Assembly (NCBI GenBank): GCA_947384095.1
Contig: CANDFU010000002.1
Coordinates: 1 to 19,591 of the forward strand
DNA length: 19,591 bases
Direction: 5' to 3'
Source of the DNA: an uncultured Roseburia sp.
Lineage (GTDB): Bacteria > Bacillota > Clostridia > Lachnospirales > Lachnospiraceae
Shown: positions 1 to 6,151 of the stretch, piece by piece
Layout: every line of letters starts with the position of its first letter
Position numbering within the stretch: position 1 is the stretch's first letter
Made by a program: the position numbers and the translations under genes
The notes under the pieces: model-generated
What the model was told of the DNA's origin: nothing
Database searches by the model: none
The model's input: only the letters and a program-made list of their open reading frames with translations

Positions 1-54
1 ATGGAGCAGAAATGGGAGACGATGCGGGAAATTGTAAATCGTCTGGGATGTTAA
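1..54 (+). CDS. C-terminal tail of an unidentified upstream gene
   Basis: Frame 1 is open from the first base to a TAA at 52-54 and encodes 17 residues ending in EIVNRLGC. It is most likely the 3' end of a gene that begins outside the window, since no ribosome binding site can be seen. The stretch is too short to assign a family. Its position just before xylB would suit a sugar-metabolism gene, but nothing in the sequence shows that. An open frame of this length can also occur by chance. Confidence 0.35.
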   Translation: MEQKWETMREIVNRLGC

Positions 55-79
55 GGCGCGCAGGGGCGCGCGGCAGGGC

Positions 80-124
80 GGGGCTGTCGGGAAATGAGAA
101 CGGATCTTATTTTCTGGCAGCCCC
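80..124 (+). other. Long imperfect hairpin upstream of xylB, possible terminator
   Basis: Bases 80-99 pair with 105-124 along the whole length (about 20 bp including several G-T wobbles) around a 5-base loop, ACGGA. The outer base is GGGGCTG against CAGCCCC, and C79-G125 extends it. The following bases are GTTGTTGTG rather than a clean T run, so it is a weak intrinsic terminator at best. It lies between the upstream stop codon and the xylB promoter, which is where a terminator or an mRNA-stabilising element would sit. Confidence 0.45.
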
Positions 125-194
125 GTTGTTGTGGGCACTGCAGGGATGAGCAGGAACGGGGGAGCCGGTGACTGGCAAAAACAGAAAGAATGAG

Positions 195-223
195 TTGATA
201 AAGAAATACAGCGGAATTATAAT
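195..223 (+). promoter_or_regulatory. Sigma-A-type promoter for xylB
   Basis: TTGATA at 195-200 and a perfect TATAAT at 218-223 are separated by 17 bases. Transcription would start near 230, giving a leader of about 29 bases before the ATG at 259. This argues against the GTG at 229 as the xylB start. No CcpA-type cre site or clear repressor operator was recognised next to it. Confidence 0.7.
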
Positions 224-258
224 CAGATGTGAAAATAGTATGGGAAAAGGAATGTAAA

Positions 259-1752
259 ATGAGAAGCGATTGTATTCTGGGAATTGATCTGGGCACGTCC
301 AGCGTCAAGGCGATGCTTCTGGACGCGGAAGCGGGTGTTATCGGCGTCGGGGCACGGGGATATGAGGTGTCTATCCCGCAGGCGGGACATGCCGAGCAGC
401 AGCCGGAAGTGTGGTGGGATGCGGTATGTTCTGCGCTGGGAAGTCTGAAAGAGGCATATCCCGGGTCTTTTGCGGCGATTCGTGCCGTCGGATTGTCGGG
501 GCAGATGCATGGCCTTGTGCTGATGGGGGAAAACGGCGGGCCGCTTTGCCCTGCCATCGTCTGGCTGGATCAGCGTTCGACGCAGGAGTGCCGGATGGTG
601 GAAGAGCGGGGCGGAAAGGAAGGCTGGGACGCGGTTCTGCAGAACCGCGTCAATCCGGGGTTTGCGTTTCCGTCCCTGTTGTGGGTAAAGCGTCACAAGC
701 CGGACTTATATGGAAAAATCCATAAAGTTTTACAGCCCAAGGACTATATCCGCTATCGGCTCACGGGGGAGATGGCTGCGGAGGCAACGGACGCGTCTGC
801 AGCACTGATGTTTGATCTGAAACATCGGAACTGGGCGTTTCGGGTGACGGATGCGTTTGATATTGCGCGCGGGATTCTGCCGGAATGCCACGAGCCGGCA
901 GATGTGGCGGGAACTGTCACACACCGGGCGCATGAGGAGACGGGGCTTGCCGCCGGGATTCCCGTCGTCTATGGGGCGGGGGATCAGCCGTGTCAGAGTA
1001 TCGGCAACGGCGTGTATGAAGAAGGGCGGATGATCTGCAATATCGGAACCGGGGGACAGATTTCAGTTTATTCCGGGGAAGACCGGTATGACAGGCAGAT
1101 GCGCACCAATACGTTCTGCCACTGCCATGAAAAGGGTTACACGGTTTTTGGGGCCGTTCTCTGTGCGGGGATGGCGTTTCAGTGGCTGAAAAATAAGGTT
1201 CTTCACGAGGAAAGTTTTGCGGCCTTAAGCAGGAAAGCGGGGGAAACGGAGCGGGGAAGCGGAGGCGTTTTCTTTCTTCCTTACCTGGCGGGAGAGCGGA
1301 CGCCTCATATGAATCCTTCGGCCAGGGGAATGTTTTTCGGGCTTCAGATGTGTCATGAAGACAGGCATCTCATCCGGGCGGTCCTGGAAGGGGTGACGTA
1401 TGCACTGAATGATTCTCTCGATATTTTAGAGGAGATGGGAATTGGCGGAAAGTGTATGATTGCGTCCGGCGGTGCGGCCGCAAGTCCGGTCTGGCTTCAG
1501 ATCCAGGCGGATGTTTTTGGGAAAGAGATTTTTGTGAGCAGTGTAAAAGAGCAGGCGTGTCTGGGGGCCTGTATCCTTGCGGGAGTGGGGACGGGCCTGT
1601 TTCGGGATGTTGCGGAGCCCTGCAGGCGGTTTGTGCGCTATGAAGAGCGGACTTACGTTCCGGACGCCGCGGCCGTGCAGGAATACAGGGAACGCCGCCG
1701 TATATTCCGGGCCCTGTATGAAAAAAATAAGGAGTTGTTTTCGTATTTATGA
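259..1752 (+). CDS. xylB: Xylulokinase (FGGY carbohydrate kinase)
   Basis: FGGY-family sugar kinase of 497 residues, close to the usual length near 490. Xylulokinase phosphorylates D-xylulose with ATP to xylulose 5-phosphate in the cytoplasm, feeding the pentose phosphate pathway. Visible motifs are the N-terminal phosphate-binding GIDLGTSSVK, the xylulokinase-typical GLSGQMHG near residue 80, VWLDQRS, GAGDQ with the likely catalytic Asp at about 242, NIGTGGQ, and LAGERTPHMNP. I chose ATG 259 because AAAAGGAA lies 6 bases before it and the promoter would put the transcript start near 230. A GTG at 229 would add 10 residues. The stop overlaps the next start (ATGA), suggesting translational coupling. 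No xylose isomerase or regulator is visible in the window. A related FGGY substrate cannot be fully excluded. Confidence 0.92.
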   Translation: MRSDCILGIDLGTSSVKAMLLDAEAGVIGVGARGYEVSIPQAGHAEQQPEVWWDAVCSALGSLKEAYPGSFAAIRAVGLSGQMHGLVLMGENGGPLCPAIVWLDQRSTQECRMVEERGGKEGWDAVLQNRVNPGFAFPSLLWVKRHKPDLYGKIHKVLQPKDYIRYRLTGEMAAEATDASAALMFDLKHRNWAFRVTDAFDIARGILPECHEPADVAGTVTHRAHEETGLAAGIPVVYGAGDQPCQSIGNGVYEEGRMICNIGTGGQISVYSGEDRYDRQMRTNTFCHCHEKGYTVFGAVLCAGMAFQWLKNKVLHEESFAALSRKAGETERGSGGVFFLPYLAGERTPHMNPSARGMFFGLQMCHEDRHLIRAVLEGVTYALNDSLDILEEMGIGGKCMIASGGAAASPVWLQIQADVFGKEIFVSSVKEQACLGACILAGVGTGLFRDVAEPCRRFVRYEERTYVPDAAAVQEYRERRRIFRALYEKNKELFSYL

Positions 1753-2624
1753 GAAAAATTATTCGAAAGCGTTTGCGGGTTCTGGCGCTGGCGGGCTGTC
1801 TTTTTCTGTCGGCATGCCAGCAGGTTGTGTGGACGGATGACGCAGGCGCGGCGCAGACCGCATCTTTTTCAGTCGAAGATATCCCGGAATACGACGGGGA
1901 ACCCTATGTTGTCATCAATGAGAATCTGCCCGATTTTCCGGAGGAAGATATGACGGGAGAATCGTTTGAGTATTACAGTGCGCTGGATTCCCTCGGAAGA
2001 TGCGGGACGGCCTATGCGAATATCGGGCAGGATCTGATGCCGACGGAGGACAGAGGAAATATCGGGCAGGTAAAACCGACCGGGTGGCAGGCTGTAAAGT
2101 ATGACATCGTGGAAGGAAGGTATCTCTATAACCGCTGCCATCTGATCGGTTACCAGCTGACGGCGGAAAATGCGAACCGTGAGAATCTGATTACGGGAAC
2201 CAGATATATGAATGTGGAGGGAATGCTGCCGTTTGAAAATGAGACGGCGGATTATATCAGGGAAACGGGATTCCATGTGCTCTACCGTGTCACGCCGGTA
2301 TTTGACGGGGACGACCTTGTGGCGAAAGGGGTGGAGATGGAAGCCTGTTCTGTCGAAGATGCGGGGGACGGTGTCTGTTTTCACGTGTTTGTATACAATG
2401 TGCAACCCGGGATCGCCATTGATTATGCCACAGGCGAGAGCAGGCTGGAAAGCGGCGCGGAGCCTGTGGCGGAGGAGACGGAAATCAGGGGAAATTCTGC
2501 GTCCGGCATTTATCACTGTCCGGGGCAGGCCGCCTATGAGGAGATGGCGGATTCGAAAAACCTGGTTATCTTTCAGACGGAGCAGGAGGCCCGGGATGCC
2601 GGATACCGCAGGGCAAAACGGTGA
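1749..2624 (+). CDS. Lipoprotein DNA/RNA non-specific endonuclease (EndA/streptodornase-like)
   Basis: A 291-residue extracytoplasmic nuclease. The N-terminus is a lipoprotein signal: basic residues, a hydrophobic stretch, then lipobox LSAC with the lipidated Cys at 23. The beta-beta-alpha-metal nuclease core (Endonuclea_NS_2-like) spans about 75-235. It has NRCHLIGYQL at 128-137, where His131 is the expected general base (DRGH in the best-known members), and NLITGTRYMN at 146-155, which supplies the metal-binding Asn. The C-terminus (about 250-291) resembles the Ada-type metal-binding repeat, with IYHCPG, a KNLVIF segment and GYRRAK. Such enzymes degrade external nucleic acid for nutrition or DNA uptake. 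The start overlaps the xylB stop, and AAGGAG lies a rather long 14 bases upstream, so translation may depend on coupling. Family assignment is firm; the physiological role is inferred. Confidence 0.87.
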   Translation: MRKIIRKRLRVLALAGCLFLSACQQVVWTDDAGAAQTASFSVEDIPEYDGEPYVVINENLPDFPEEDMTGESFEYYSALDSLGRCGTAYANIGQDLMPTEDRGNIGQVKPTGWQAVKYDIVEGRYLYNRCHLIGYQLTAENANRENLITGTRYMNVEGMLPFENETADYIRETGFHVLYRVTPVFDGDDLVAKGVEMEACSVEDAGDGVCFHVFVYNVQPGIAIDYATGESRLESGAEPVAEETEIRGNSASGIYHCPGQAAYEEMADSKNLVIFQTEQEARDAGYRRAKR

Positions 2625-2689
2625 GTGTTCCCTGTCAGATAGAAAATCCATTTATGTAAAAATTATGTAATAAGTTCGTAACAACTGTG

Positions 2690-2718
2690 AAAAACACCCC
2701 GGCCAGGGGTGTTTTTTT
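2690..2718 (+). terminator. Rho-independent terminator of the xylB-nuclease operon
   Basis: AAAAACACCCC at 2690-2700 pairs perfectly with GGGGTGTTTTT at 2706-2716 around the loop GGCCA, and the T run continues to 2718. It ends the two-gene operon about 65 bases after the nuclease stop codon. Confidence 0.92.
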
Positions 2719-2849
2719 GTAAACTAATCCAGTTCTATTCCGGAGCCCCTGCGCGCGTTGTGGAATTATCACTACGAAACATCCGGAAACAGGGCTTATC
2801 TCTGGTAAATTCTTAAGAAATTTTTTTCTTTTTTCCGGGAATAGCAAAT

Positions 2850-2877
2850 TTGACTTTTGGGCAGAATCTAGTATGAT
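2850..2877 (+). promoter_or_regulatory. Sigma-A-type promoter for the SleB-like hydrolase
   Basis: TTGACT at 2850-2855 and TATGAT at 2872-2877 are 16 bases apart. Upstream is an AT-rich tract with a perfect 10-bp palindrome, TTCTTAAGAA (2810-2819), and a long T run that could act as an UP element. The transcript would begin near 2884, leaving a leader of about 80 bases. I see vegetative-type elements rather than a sporulation sigma consensus. Confidence 0.65.
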
Positions 2878-2895
2878 AAGGACAAATGACACGGA

Positions 2896-2928
2896 GGCAT
2901 TGCAGCTTCCGGCCGTCATGGCAATGCC
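2896..2928 (+). other. Leader hairpin ahead of the SleB-like gene
   Basis: GGCATTGC (2896-2903) and GCAATGCC (2921-2928) form a perfect 8-bp stem with a 17-base loop, near the start of the predicted leader. It lacks a T run, so it is not a terminator. It may stabilise the mRNA or serve as an operator. It does not match a riboswitch I recognise. Confidence 0.4.
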
Positions 2929-2966
2929 ATTAAAGTGTATGTATCATTCTTGAGGAAAGGAGCAAA

Positions 2967-3929
2967 ATGAACAAAAAAATATTGGACGGAACAGTCACTT
3001 TGCTTTTCTGCATGAGTCTGATTGCGGCGTCCAACATTCAGGAAAAGGATGCAGGAGAACCCCTTCCGGACCGAAGCGGATATTCGGAGGAGCAGAGTAC
3101 GGCAGATTGGAACAATTCAGTGACTGCGGGGGTGGGCCGGATTTTTTCCGATAATTCATTTACGACAGAATCAGATGAAAAAACAGACATTGAAAAAAGA
3201 GAAGTAGTTATGGTGACATCGCCCGCATGGGTGCTTGAGGAAGAGATTGCCGCGGAAGGAGCCGCGGAGGACATGGAACAGCCTGTGCAGGAAAAAGAGC
3301 AGATCGTGCCGGCCGGGCTGGCACAGCCCGGGCCGCAAGGAAAAGCGGCGGAGACTGCGGCTGACCGGCCGGCGGAAGTCATAGAAATGAAAACGGTCAT
3401 TGCGGCTGCCGGGCCGGGGGAAATCCGGACGGAAATCGCAAAGGCCGCACCCTCCGGCATGTCCGCATCGATGAAGGATGTGGTGTCCGTCAAAGGACAG
3501 CTTGCCCAGGCATTTGCCAGGGAGATCAGGGAGGCTGCCCAGGCAGCTGCAGAACCTGTAGTGAGCAACCGTTGGGGGATTTCCCTGACGGATCAGGAGA
3601 TCGACCTGCTGGCCAGGATTGTATGGCTGGAGGCCAACGGAGAGCCGGTCGAGGGTCAGGAGGCGGTGGTTGAGGTCGTCTTCAACCGGATTGCCTCGGA
3701 TTTATATCCGGACACACTGTACGATGTCTTAAGTCAGAGAAACCCCGTTCAGTTCTGCTCCTGGAAGAGCCGGGAAAGCGCAAAACCGACGGAAAAAGAA
3801 TATCAGTCCATCGAACAGGTGTTAAACGGAAATACAAGCATATTAAGAAATGATACACTTTATTTTTCAAGAAAGGCACTGACGCCACGGCTCGATCAGA
3901 GGATTGGCGGGCATAGTTTTTGTTATTGA
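2967..3929 (+). CDS. Secreted SleB/CwlJ-family cell wall hydrolase
   Basis: A 320-residue exported protein. Residues 1-22 look like a signal peptide or membrane anchor. Residues 25-200 are an Ala/Glu/Pro-rich, low-complexity linker with no recognised fold. Residues 204-320 form a Hydrolase_2 (SleB-type) domain with LTDQEIDLLARIVWLEANGE, where Glu222 is the expected catalytic acid, followed by GQEAVVEVVFNRI, VQFCSW and a C-terminal GGHSFCY. SleB enzymes are lytic transglycosylases acting on peptidoglycan, classically spore cortex, but the same domain occurs in vegetative wall enzymes. With a sigma-A-like promoter and no visible cortex-binding domain, a general wall-remodelling role is at least as likely as germination. 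AAAGGAG a few bases ahead supports the start. The gene is monocistronic between its own promoter and terminator. Confidence 0.88.
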   Translation: MNKKILDGTVTLLFCMSLIAASNIQEKDAGEPLPDRSGYSEEQSTADWNNSVTAGVGRIFSDNSFTTESDEKTDIEKREVVMVTSPAWVLEEEIAAEGAAEDMEQPVQEKEQIVPAGLAQPGPQGKAAETAADRPAEVIEMKTVIAAAGPGEIRTEIAKAAPSGMSASMKDVVSVKGQLAQAFAREIREAAQAAAEPVVSNRWGISLTDQEIDLLARIVWLEANGEPVEGQEAVVEVVFNRIASDLYPDTLYDVLSQRNPVQFCSWKSRESAKPTEKEYQSIEQVLNGNTSILRNDTLYFSRKALTPRLDQRIGGHSFCY

Positions 3930-3963
3930 CAAAGGTTGTAATCGGGAAAATAGACACAGAAAG

Positions 3964-3995
3964 AAGGGGATAGCGTCAGGTTATCCCTTTTTTTT
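3964..3995 (+). terminator. Rho-independent terminator after the SleB-like gene
   Basis: AAGGGGATA (3964-3972) pairs with bases 3982-3990 around a 9-base loop and is followed by an eight-T run at 3988-3995. It lies between convergent genes. The A-rich left flank gives a partial T tract in the other direction, so it may also end the small minus-strand ORF at 4007-4147. Confidence 0.87.
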
Positions 3996-4006
3996 GCAGA
4001 AAAGGA

Positions 4007-4147
4007 TTATTTTAGAAATTTCTTGTCTTTTTTCCCAAGAATAAAATAATCGATCAGACGATTGATGGTGGTCTGCTGTGTTCTGATAATTTTTCTGAAA
4101 TTATCGTTTTCTTTGGTCAATCGACGTATTTCAGCTTCATAATTCAT
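4007..4147 (-). CDS. Small basic coiled-coil protein, unknown function
   Basis: A 46-residue ORF on the minus strand, beginning MNYEAEIRRLTKENDNFRKI and ending KKDKKFLK. It has a heptad-like pattern (leucine or isoleucine spaced through charged residues) compatible with one amphipathic helix or short coiled coil, and a strongly basic tail. Support for a real gene: a GGG-containing purine stretch about 8 bases before the ATG, a promoter-like pair at 4187-4215 that would start transcription about 33 bases upstream, and a shared terminator just beyond its stop. I do not recognise the family. It is divergent from spoIIGA, so a sporulation link is possible but unproven. Confidence 0.6.
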   Translation of the reverse strand: MNYEAEIRRLTKENDNFRKIIRTQQTTINRLIDYFILGKKDKKFLK

Positions 4148-4186
4148 ATGATCAATCCCTTTTTCAATTTGTCGTATGCTCTATAA

Positions 4187-4215
4187 ATGTTAGGCGATTT
4201 TTGCCAAAAAGTCAA
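4187..4215 (-). promoter_or_regulatory. Candidate promoter for the 46-residue minus-strand ORF
   Basis: Read on the minus strand, TTGACT (4215-4210) and TAACAT (4192-4187) are separated by 17 bases. The -10 matches TATAAT at four positions. The predicted transcript start near 4180 leaves a short leader with the ribosome binding site. Confidence 0.5.
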
Positions 4216-4250
4216 TATGTGGCCGGGAAGAAATACAAAATAAAAGTGCG

Positions 4251-4260
4251 TTGTCGACAA
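4251..4260. promoter_or_regulatory. Palindromic candidate Spo0A box
   Basis: TTGTCGACAA is a perfect 10-bp palindrome, and each strand contains TGTCGAC, one mismatch from the 0A-box core TGTCGAA. It lies about 35 bases upstream of the -35 of the minus-strand promoter and about 150 bases upstream of the spoIIG promoter, so it could serve either. Confidence 0.35.
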
Positions 4261-4367
4261 AATTCAGATGCCTTTGCAGGGCGGCTGCCAGTAACAGGGG
4301 ACGGGAAAACGAAAAAGGGCGGGACGGCCGTGCATTTTCCGGTGTCGGGCGGGAATGGGGCGGACGG

Positions 4368-4374
4368 TGTCGGA
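4368..4374 (+). promoter_or_regulatory. Candidate distal Spo0A box of the spoIIG promoter
   Basis: TGTCGGA differs from the 0A-box core TGTCGAA at one base. It lies at roughly -81 to -75 from the predicted spoIIG transcription start, similar to the distal Spo0A site of the B. subtilis spoIIG promoter. The octamer GGTGTCGG occurs here (4366-4373) and also 25 bases upstream (4341-4348). Weak on sequence alone. Confidence 0.35.
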
Positions 4375-4408
4375 ATCTGCGCAAAAAAATGGATTTGCCT
4401 GCGGTCGT

Positions 4409-4442
4409 TTTGACAAAAAAACAATTTCAATCAAATTATAAT
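4409..4442 (+). promoter_or_regulatory. spoIIG promoter with long spacer and overlapping 0A-like box
   Basis: A perfect TTGACA (4410-4415) and a perfect TATAAT (4437-4442) are separated by 21 bases, too long for ordinary sigma-A recognition. The B. subtilis spoIIG promoter is known for the same design (22-base spacing), with Spo0A~P bound over the -35 to activate sigma-A polymerase. Here TTTGACA (4409-4415) is one mismatch from the reverse 0A core TTCGACA and overlaps the -35. Transcription would start near 4449 and run into spoIIGA-sigE. Confidence 0.6.
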
Positions 4443-4482
4443 AGAAGCCACATCAAAATCAAATCGAGGTGAGGAAAGATAT

Positions 4483-4524
4483 ATGTATTTTACGCGGACG
4501 TTTTTCTGCTGCAGAATTTTCTGA
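4483..4524 (+). other. spoIIGA: Out-of-frame 5' end of spoIIGA
   Basis: GAGGTGAGG (4466-4474) lies 8 bases before ATG 4483 and is a strong ribosome binding site, but that frame ends at TGA 4522-4524 after 13 codons. The neighbouring frame from 4491 reads [14 protein letters not shown], the expected SpoIIGA N-terminus (B. subtilis begins MKIYLDV). That frame has no start codon between the stop at 4470 and ATG 4524. One extra T in the TTTT run at 4488-4491 would restore MYFYADVFLLQNF. The stop and the ATG at 4524 overlap as TGATG. Confidence 0.8.
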
Positions 4525-5255
4525 TGGATTTTGTGGCGGTGACCGGGGTGAACTGCTTTCTGAAAAGGGGCAGACGGTACAGGGTTCTTTTTCTGGCGTC
4601 GCTTGTCTCGGCGGCGGCCGGGCTTTTGCTTGTGCTGGCTGTGAGACAGATTCTGCTCTATTGGCTGATATCCCATTTTCTGCTCAATACGGGAATGATC
4701 TTTTTGTGTTTTGGATGGCATGGACGCCGTGAATTTCTGGAGAACTGGGCTGCGACCTACCTTGTGATCGTTCTGCTTGGAGGTATTCAGGAGTGGATAC
4801 AGGAGAGCGGCCTGATTCCGCCGGATTTTTTTCTGCAGATGTTTTTTGTGTCACTGACAGGATATGGGATACTGCTCTATCTTATGCAGAGAAAAGAAAT
4901 GGGAAACCATATTTGCCAGGTCAGGATAGAAAAGGGGACGAAGGCTCTTTGCGTAAGGGCGTACCGGGACAGCGGAAACCGGCTCCGCGATCCTTATACG
5001 GGGCGGGGAGTGAGCATTTTAAGCCGTACAAAGGCGGAACTTTTTTTTGACCCGCAAAAAGACCGGATCCGGTATGTGCCATACCGCTCTCTGGGGGAGA
5101 CAAACGGCCTGCTTCTGGTTGCGGATGTGGATGCGCTGGTGCTGACAGACGGAAAAAGAGAGCTCAGATACGGGAAGACGGCGATTGGAATCGCAGATGA
5201 GGGACTGTTGGAAGGGAAAGAGTACGATCTGATACTGCACGCTTCAATGTTGTAA
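4524..5255 (+). CDS. spoIIGA: SpoIIGA, pro-sigma-E processing protease (N-terminus frame-broken)
   Basis: Membrane aspartic protease that cleaves the pro-sequence from pro-sigma-E in the mother cell after asymmetric division. The N-terminal half (about 1-120) has several hydrophobic membrane segments. The C-terminal half carries the protease domain, with [13 protein letters not shown] at about 148-160 (Asp149 the catalytic residue), [14 protein letters not shown] and the terminal [10 protein letters not shown], all aligning with B. subtilis SpoIIGA. The intact frame gives 243 residues. The proper start appears to be ATG 4483, but the first 13 codons are one base out of frame (see 4483-4524). 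If this is a sequence error, the protein is 257 residues; if real, it lacks its first 14 residues or needs a frameshift. Adjacent sigE, 32 bases downstream, is its substrate and confirms the assignment. Confidence 0.9.
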   Translation: MDFVAVTGVNCFLKRGRRYRVLFLASLVSAAAGLLLVLAVRQILLYWLISHFLLNTGMIFLCFGWHGRREFLENWAATYLVIVLLGGIQEWIQESGLIPPDFFLQMFFVSLTGYGILLYLMQRKEMGNHICQVRIEKGTKALCVRAYRDSGNRLRDPYTGRGVSILSRTKAELFFDPQKDRIRYVPYRSLGETNGLLLVADVDALVLTDGKRELRYGKTAIGIADEGLLEGKEYDLILHASML

Positions 5256-5287
5256 AGCGGAAAAAATATCAAAAACGGAGGTTTTGT

Positions 5288-6031
5288 ATGTACATAAAAT
5301 GGATGATGGTCCCCGGGTACCGTATGAAGAGATTTTTAGAGGGCATCGGCCATATTTTCTGGCGGGAGCAGGACGAGGTGCACTATATCGGAGGCGCTGA
5401 GGTGCTGCCGCCGCCGCTTGCGTGCGAGGAAGAGGCGTCGTGCATCAGAAGGCTGGAAAGTGATTCGCCGGAAGAGGCGAGAAAAAGTCTGATCGAGCAC
5501 AATCTGCGGCTGGTGGTTTATATTGCCAAGAAGTTTGACAATACCGGAGTGGGCGTGGAAGATCTGATTTCTATCGGAACGATCGGCCTGATCAAATCGA
5601 TCAATACGTTTAATCCCGGAAAAAATATCAAACTGGCGACTTACGCGTCGCGCTGTATTGAAAATGAGATTCTGATGTATCTGCGGAGGAATAATAAGAC
5701 AAAGCTGGAGGTTTCCATCGATGAGCCCCTTAATGTCGACTGGGATGGAAACGAGCTTCTGCTGTCGGATATTCTGGGAACAGATGAAGATGTCATTTAC
5801 CGCGATATTGAGACGGATGTGGAACACAAGCTTCTGAAAAAAGCCATCGATAAACTTTCGGGGAGAGAGCGGATGATTATTGAACTGCGTTTCGGCCTTA
5901 ATTCTGCGGCAGGGGAGGAGAAGACGCAGAAAGAGGTCGCAGACATGCTGGGGATTTCCCAGTCTTATATCTCCCGTCTTGAGAAAAAGATTATGGTACG
6001 GCTCAAAAAAGAGATCGTCCGGTTTGAATAG
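5288..6031 (+). CDS. sigE: Sporulation sigma factor SigE (pro-sigma-E)
   Basis: RNA polymerase sigma factor of the early mother cell programme, 247 residues. The hallmark YIGG(A/S)E-LPPPL occurs at 33-43. Region 2 contains [31 protein letters not shown] and [22 protein letters not shown]. Region 4 contains ELRFGL and [20 protein letters not shown]. Residues 1-32 are the pro-sequence, basic and hydrophobic, removed by SpoIIGA. By analogy cleavage is expected at His32-Tyr33, about five residues further in than in B. subtilis. CGGAGG 6 bases before ATG 5288 fixes the start despite Met codons at 6, 7 and 13. It is probably cotranscribed with spoIIGA from the Spo0A-type promoter. No strong terminator follows, only a weak AT-rich hairpin at 6034-6062. 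Confidence 0.96.
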   Translation: MYIKWMMVPGYRMKRFLEGIGHIFWREQDEVHYIGGAEVLPPPLACEEEASCIRRLESDSPEEARKSLIEHNLRLVVYIAKKFDNTGVGVEDLISIGTIGLIKSINTFNPGKNIKLATYASRCIENEILMYLRRNNKTKLEVSIDEPLNVDWDGNELLLSDILGTDEDVIYRDIETDVEHKLLKKAIDKLSGRERMIIELRFGLNSAAGEEKTQKEVADMLGISQSYISRLEKKIMVRLKKEIVRFE

Positions 6032-6060
6032 TTTGAAATTTCTGGATATTTTTGAAATTT
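6032..6060 (+). repeat. Direct repeat of TTTGAAATTT after sigE
   Basis: TTTGAAATTT occurs at 6032-6041 and 6051-6060, 19 bases start to start, immediately after the sigE stop codon. The two copies can also fold: AAATTTC (6036-6042) pairs with GAAATTT (6054-6060). It may be a weak terminator, an operator pair, or simple AT-rich sequence. Confidence 0.4.
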
Positions 6061-6072
6061 TATAGTTTTCAA

Positions 6073-6101
6073 TTGTATAAATAGCGAGAAGATAGTATAA
6101 T
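6073..6101 (+). promoter_or_regulatory. Sigma-A-type promoter for the beta-CASP hydrolase
   Basis: TTGTAT (6073-6078) and a perfect TATAAT (6096-6101) are 17 bases apart. The -10 lies inside an imperfect dyad, ATAGTA (6092-6097) against TACTAT (6104-6109), which could be an operator. The leader would be about 45 bases, so the downstream gene probably has its own transcript and does not depend on spoIIG. Confidence 0.7.
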
Positions 6102-6151
6102 TGTACTATACATAAATGTCTGCATAAAAGGACGAAACTGGGGGGATACGT

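Larger units (their letters stand above)
4150..4482. other. Divergent intergenic control region, about 330 bases
   Basis: This stretch separates the small minus-strand ORF from spoIIGA. Its two ends are AT-rich and hold the divergent promoters. The middle (about 4270-4380) is G-rich and holds the GGTGTCGG direct repeat and candidate 0A boxes. Several 60-70 codon ORFs on both strands fall here but lack ribosome binding sites and family resemblance. I see no RNA gene or terminator. Confidence 0.5.

Noticed and set aside
1869..2651. A 260-codon minus-strand ORF across the nuclease gene
   Set aside because: Fully antisense to a gene with clear motifs; composition typical of a reverse-frame shadow.
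2884..2966. A c-di-AMP (ydaO-type) riboswitch before a cell wall hydrolase gene
   Set aside because: The leader is only about 80 bases, too short, and shows a single hairpin without the conserved motifs.
4190..4430. Overlapping 60-70 codon ORFs on both strands in the spoIIG upstream region
   Set aside because: No ribosome binding sites, no family resemblance, mutually overlapping, and located in a regulatory region.
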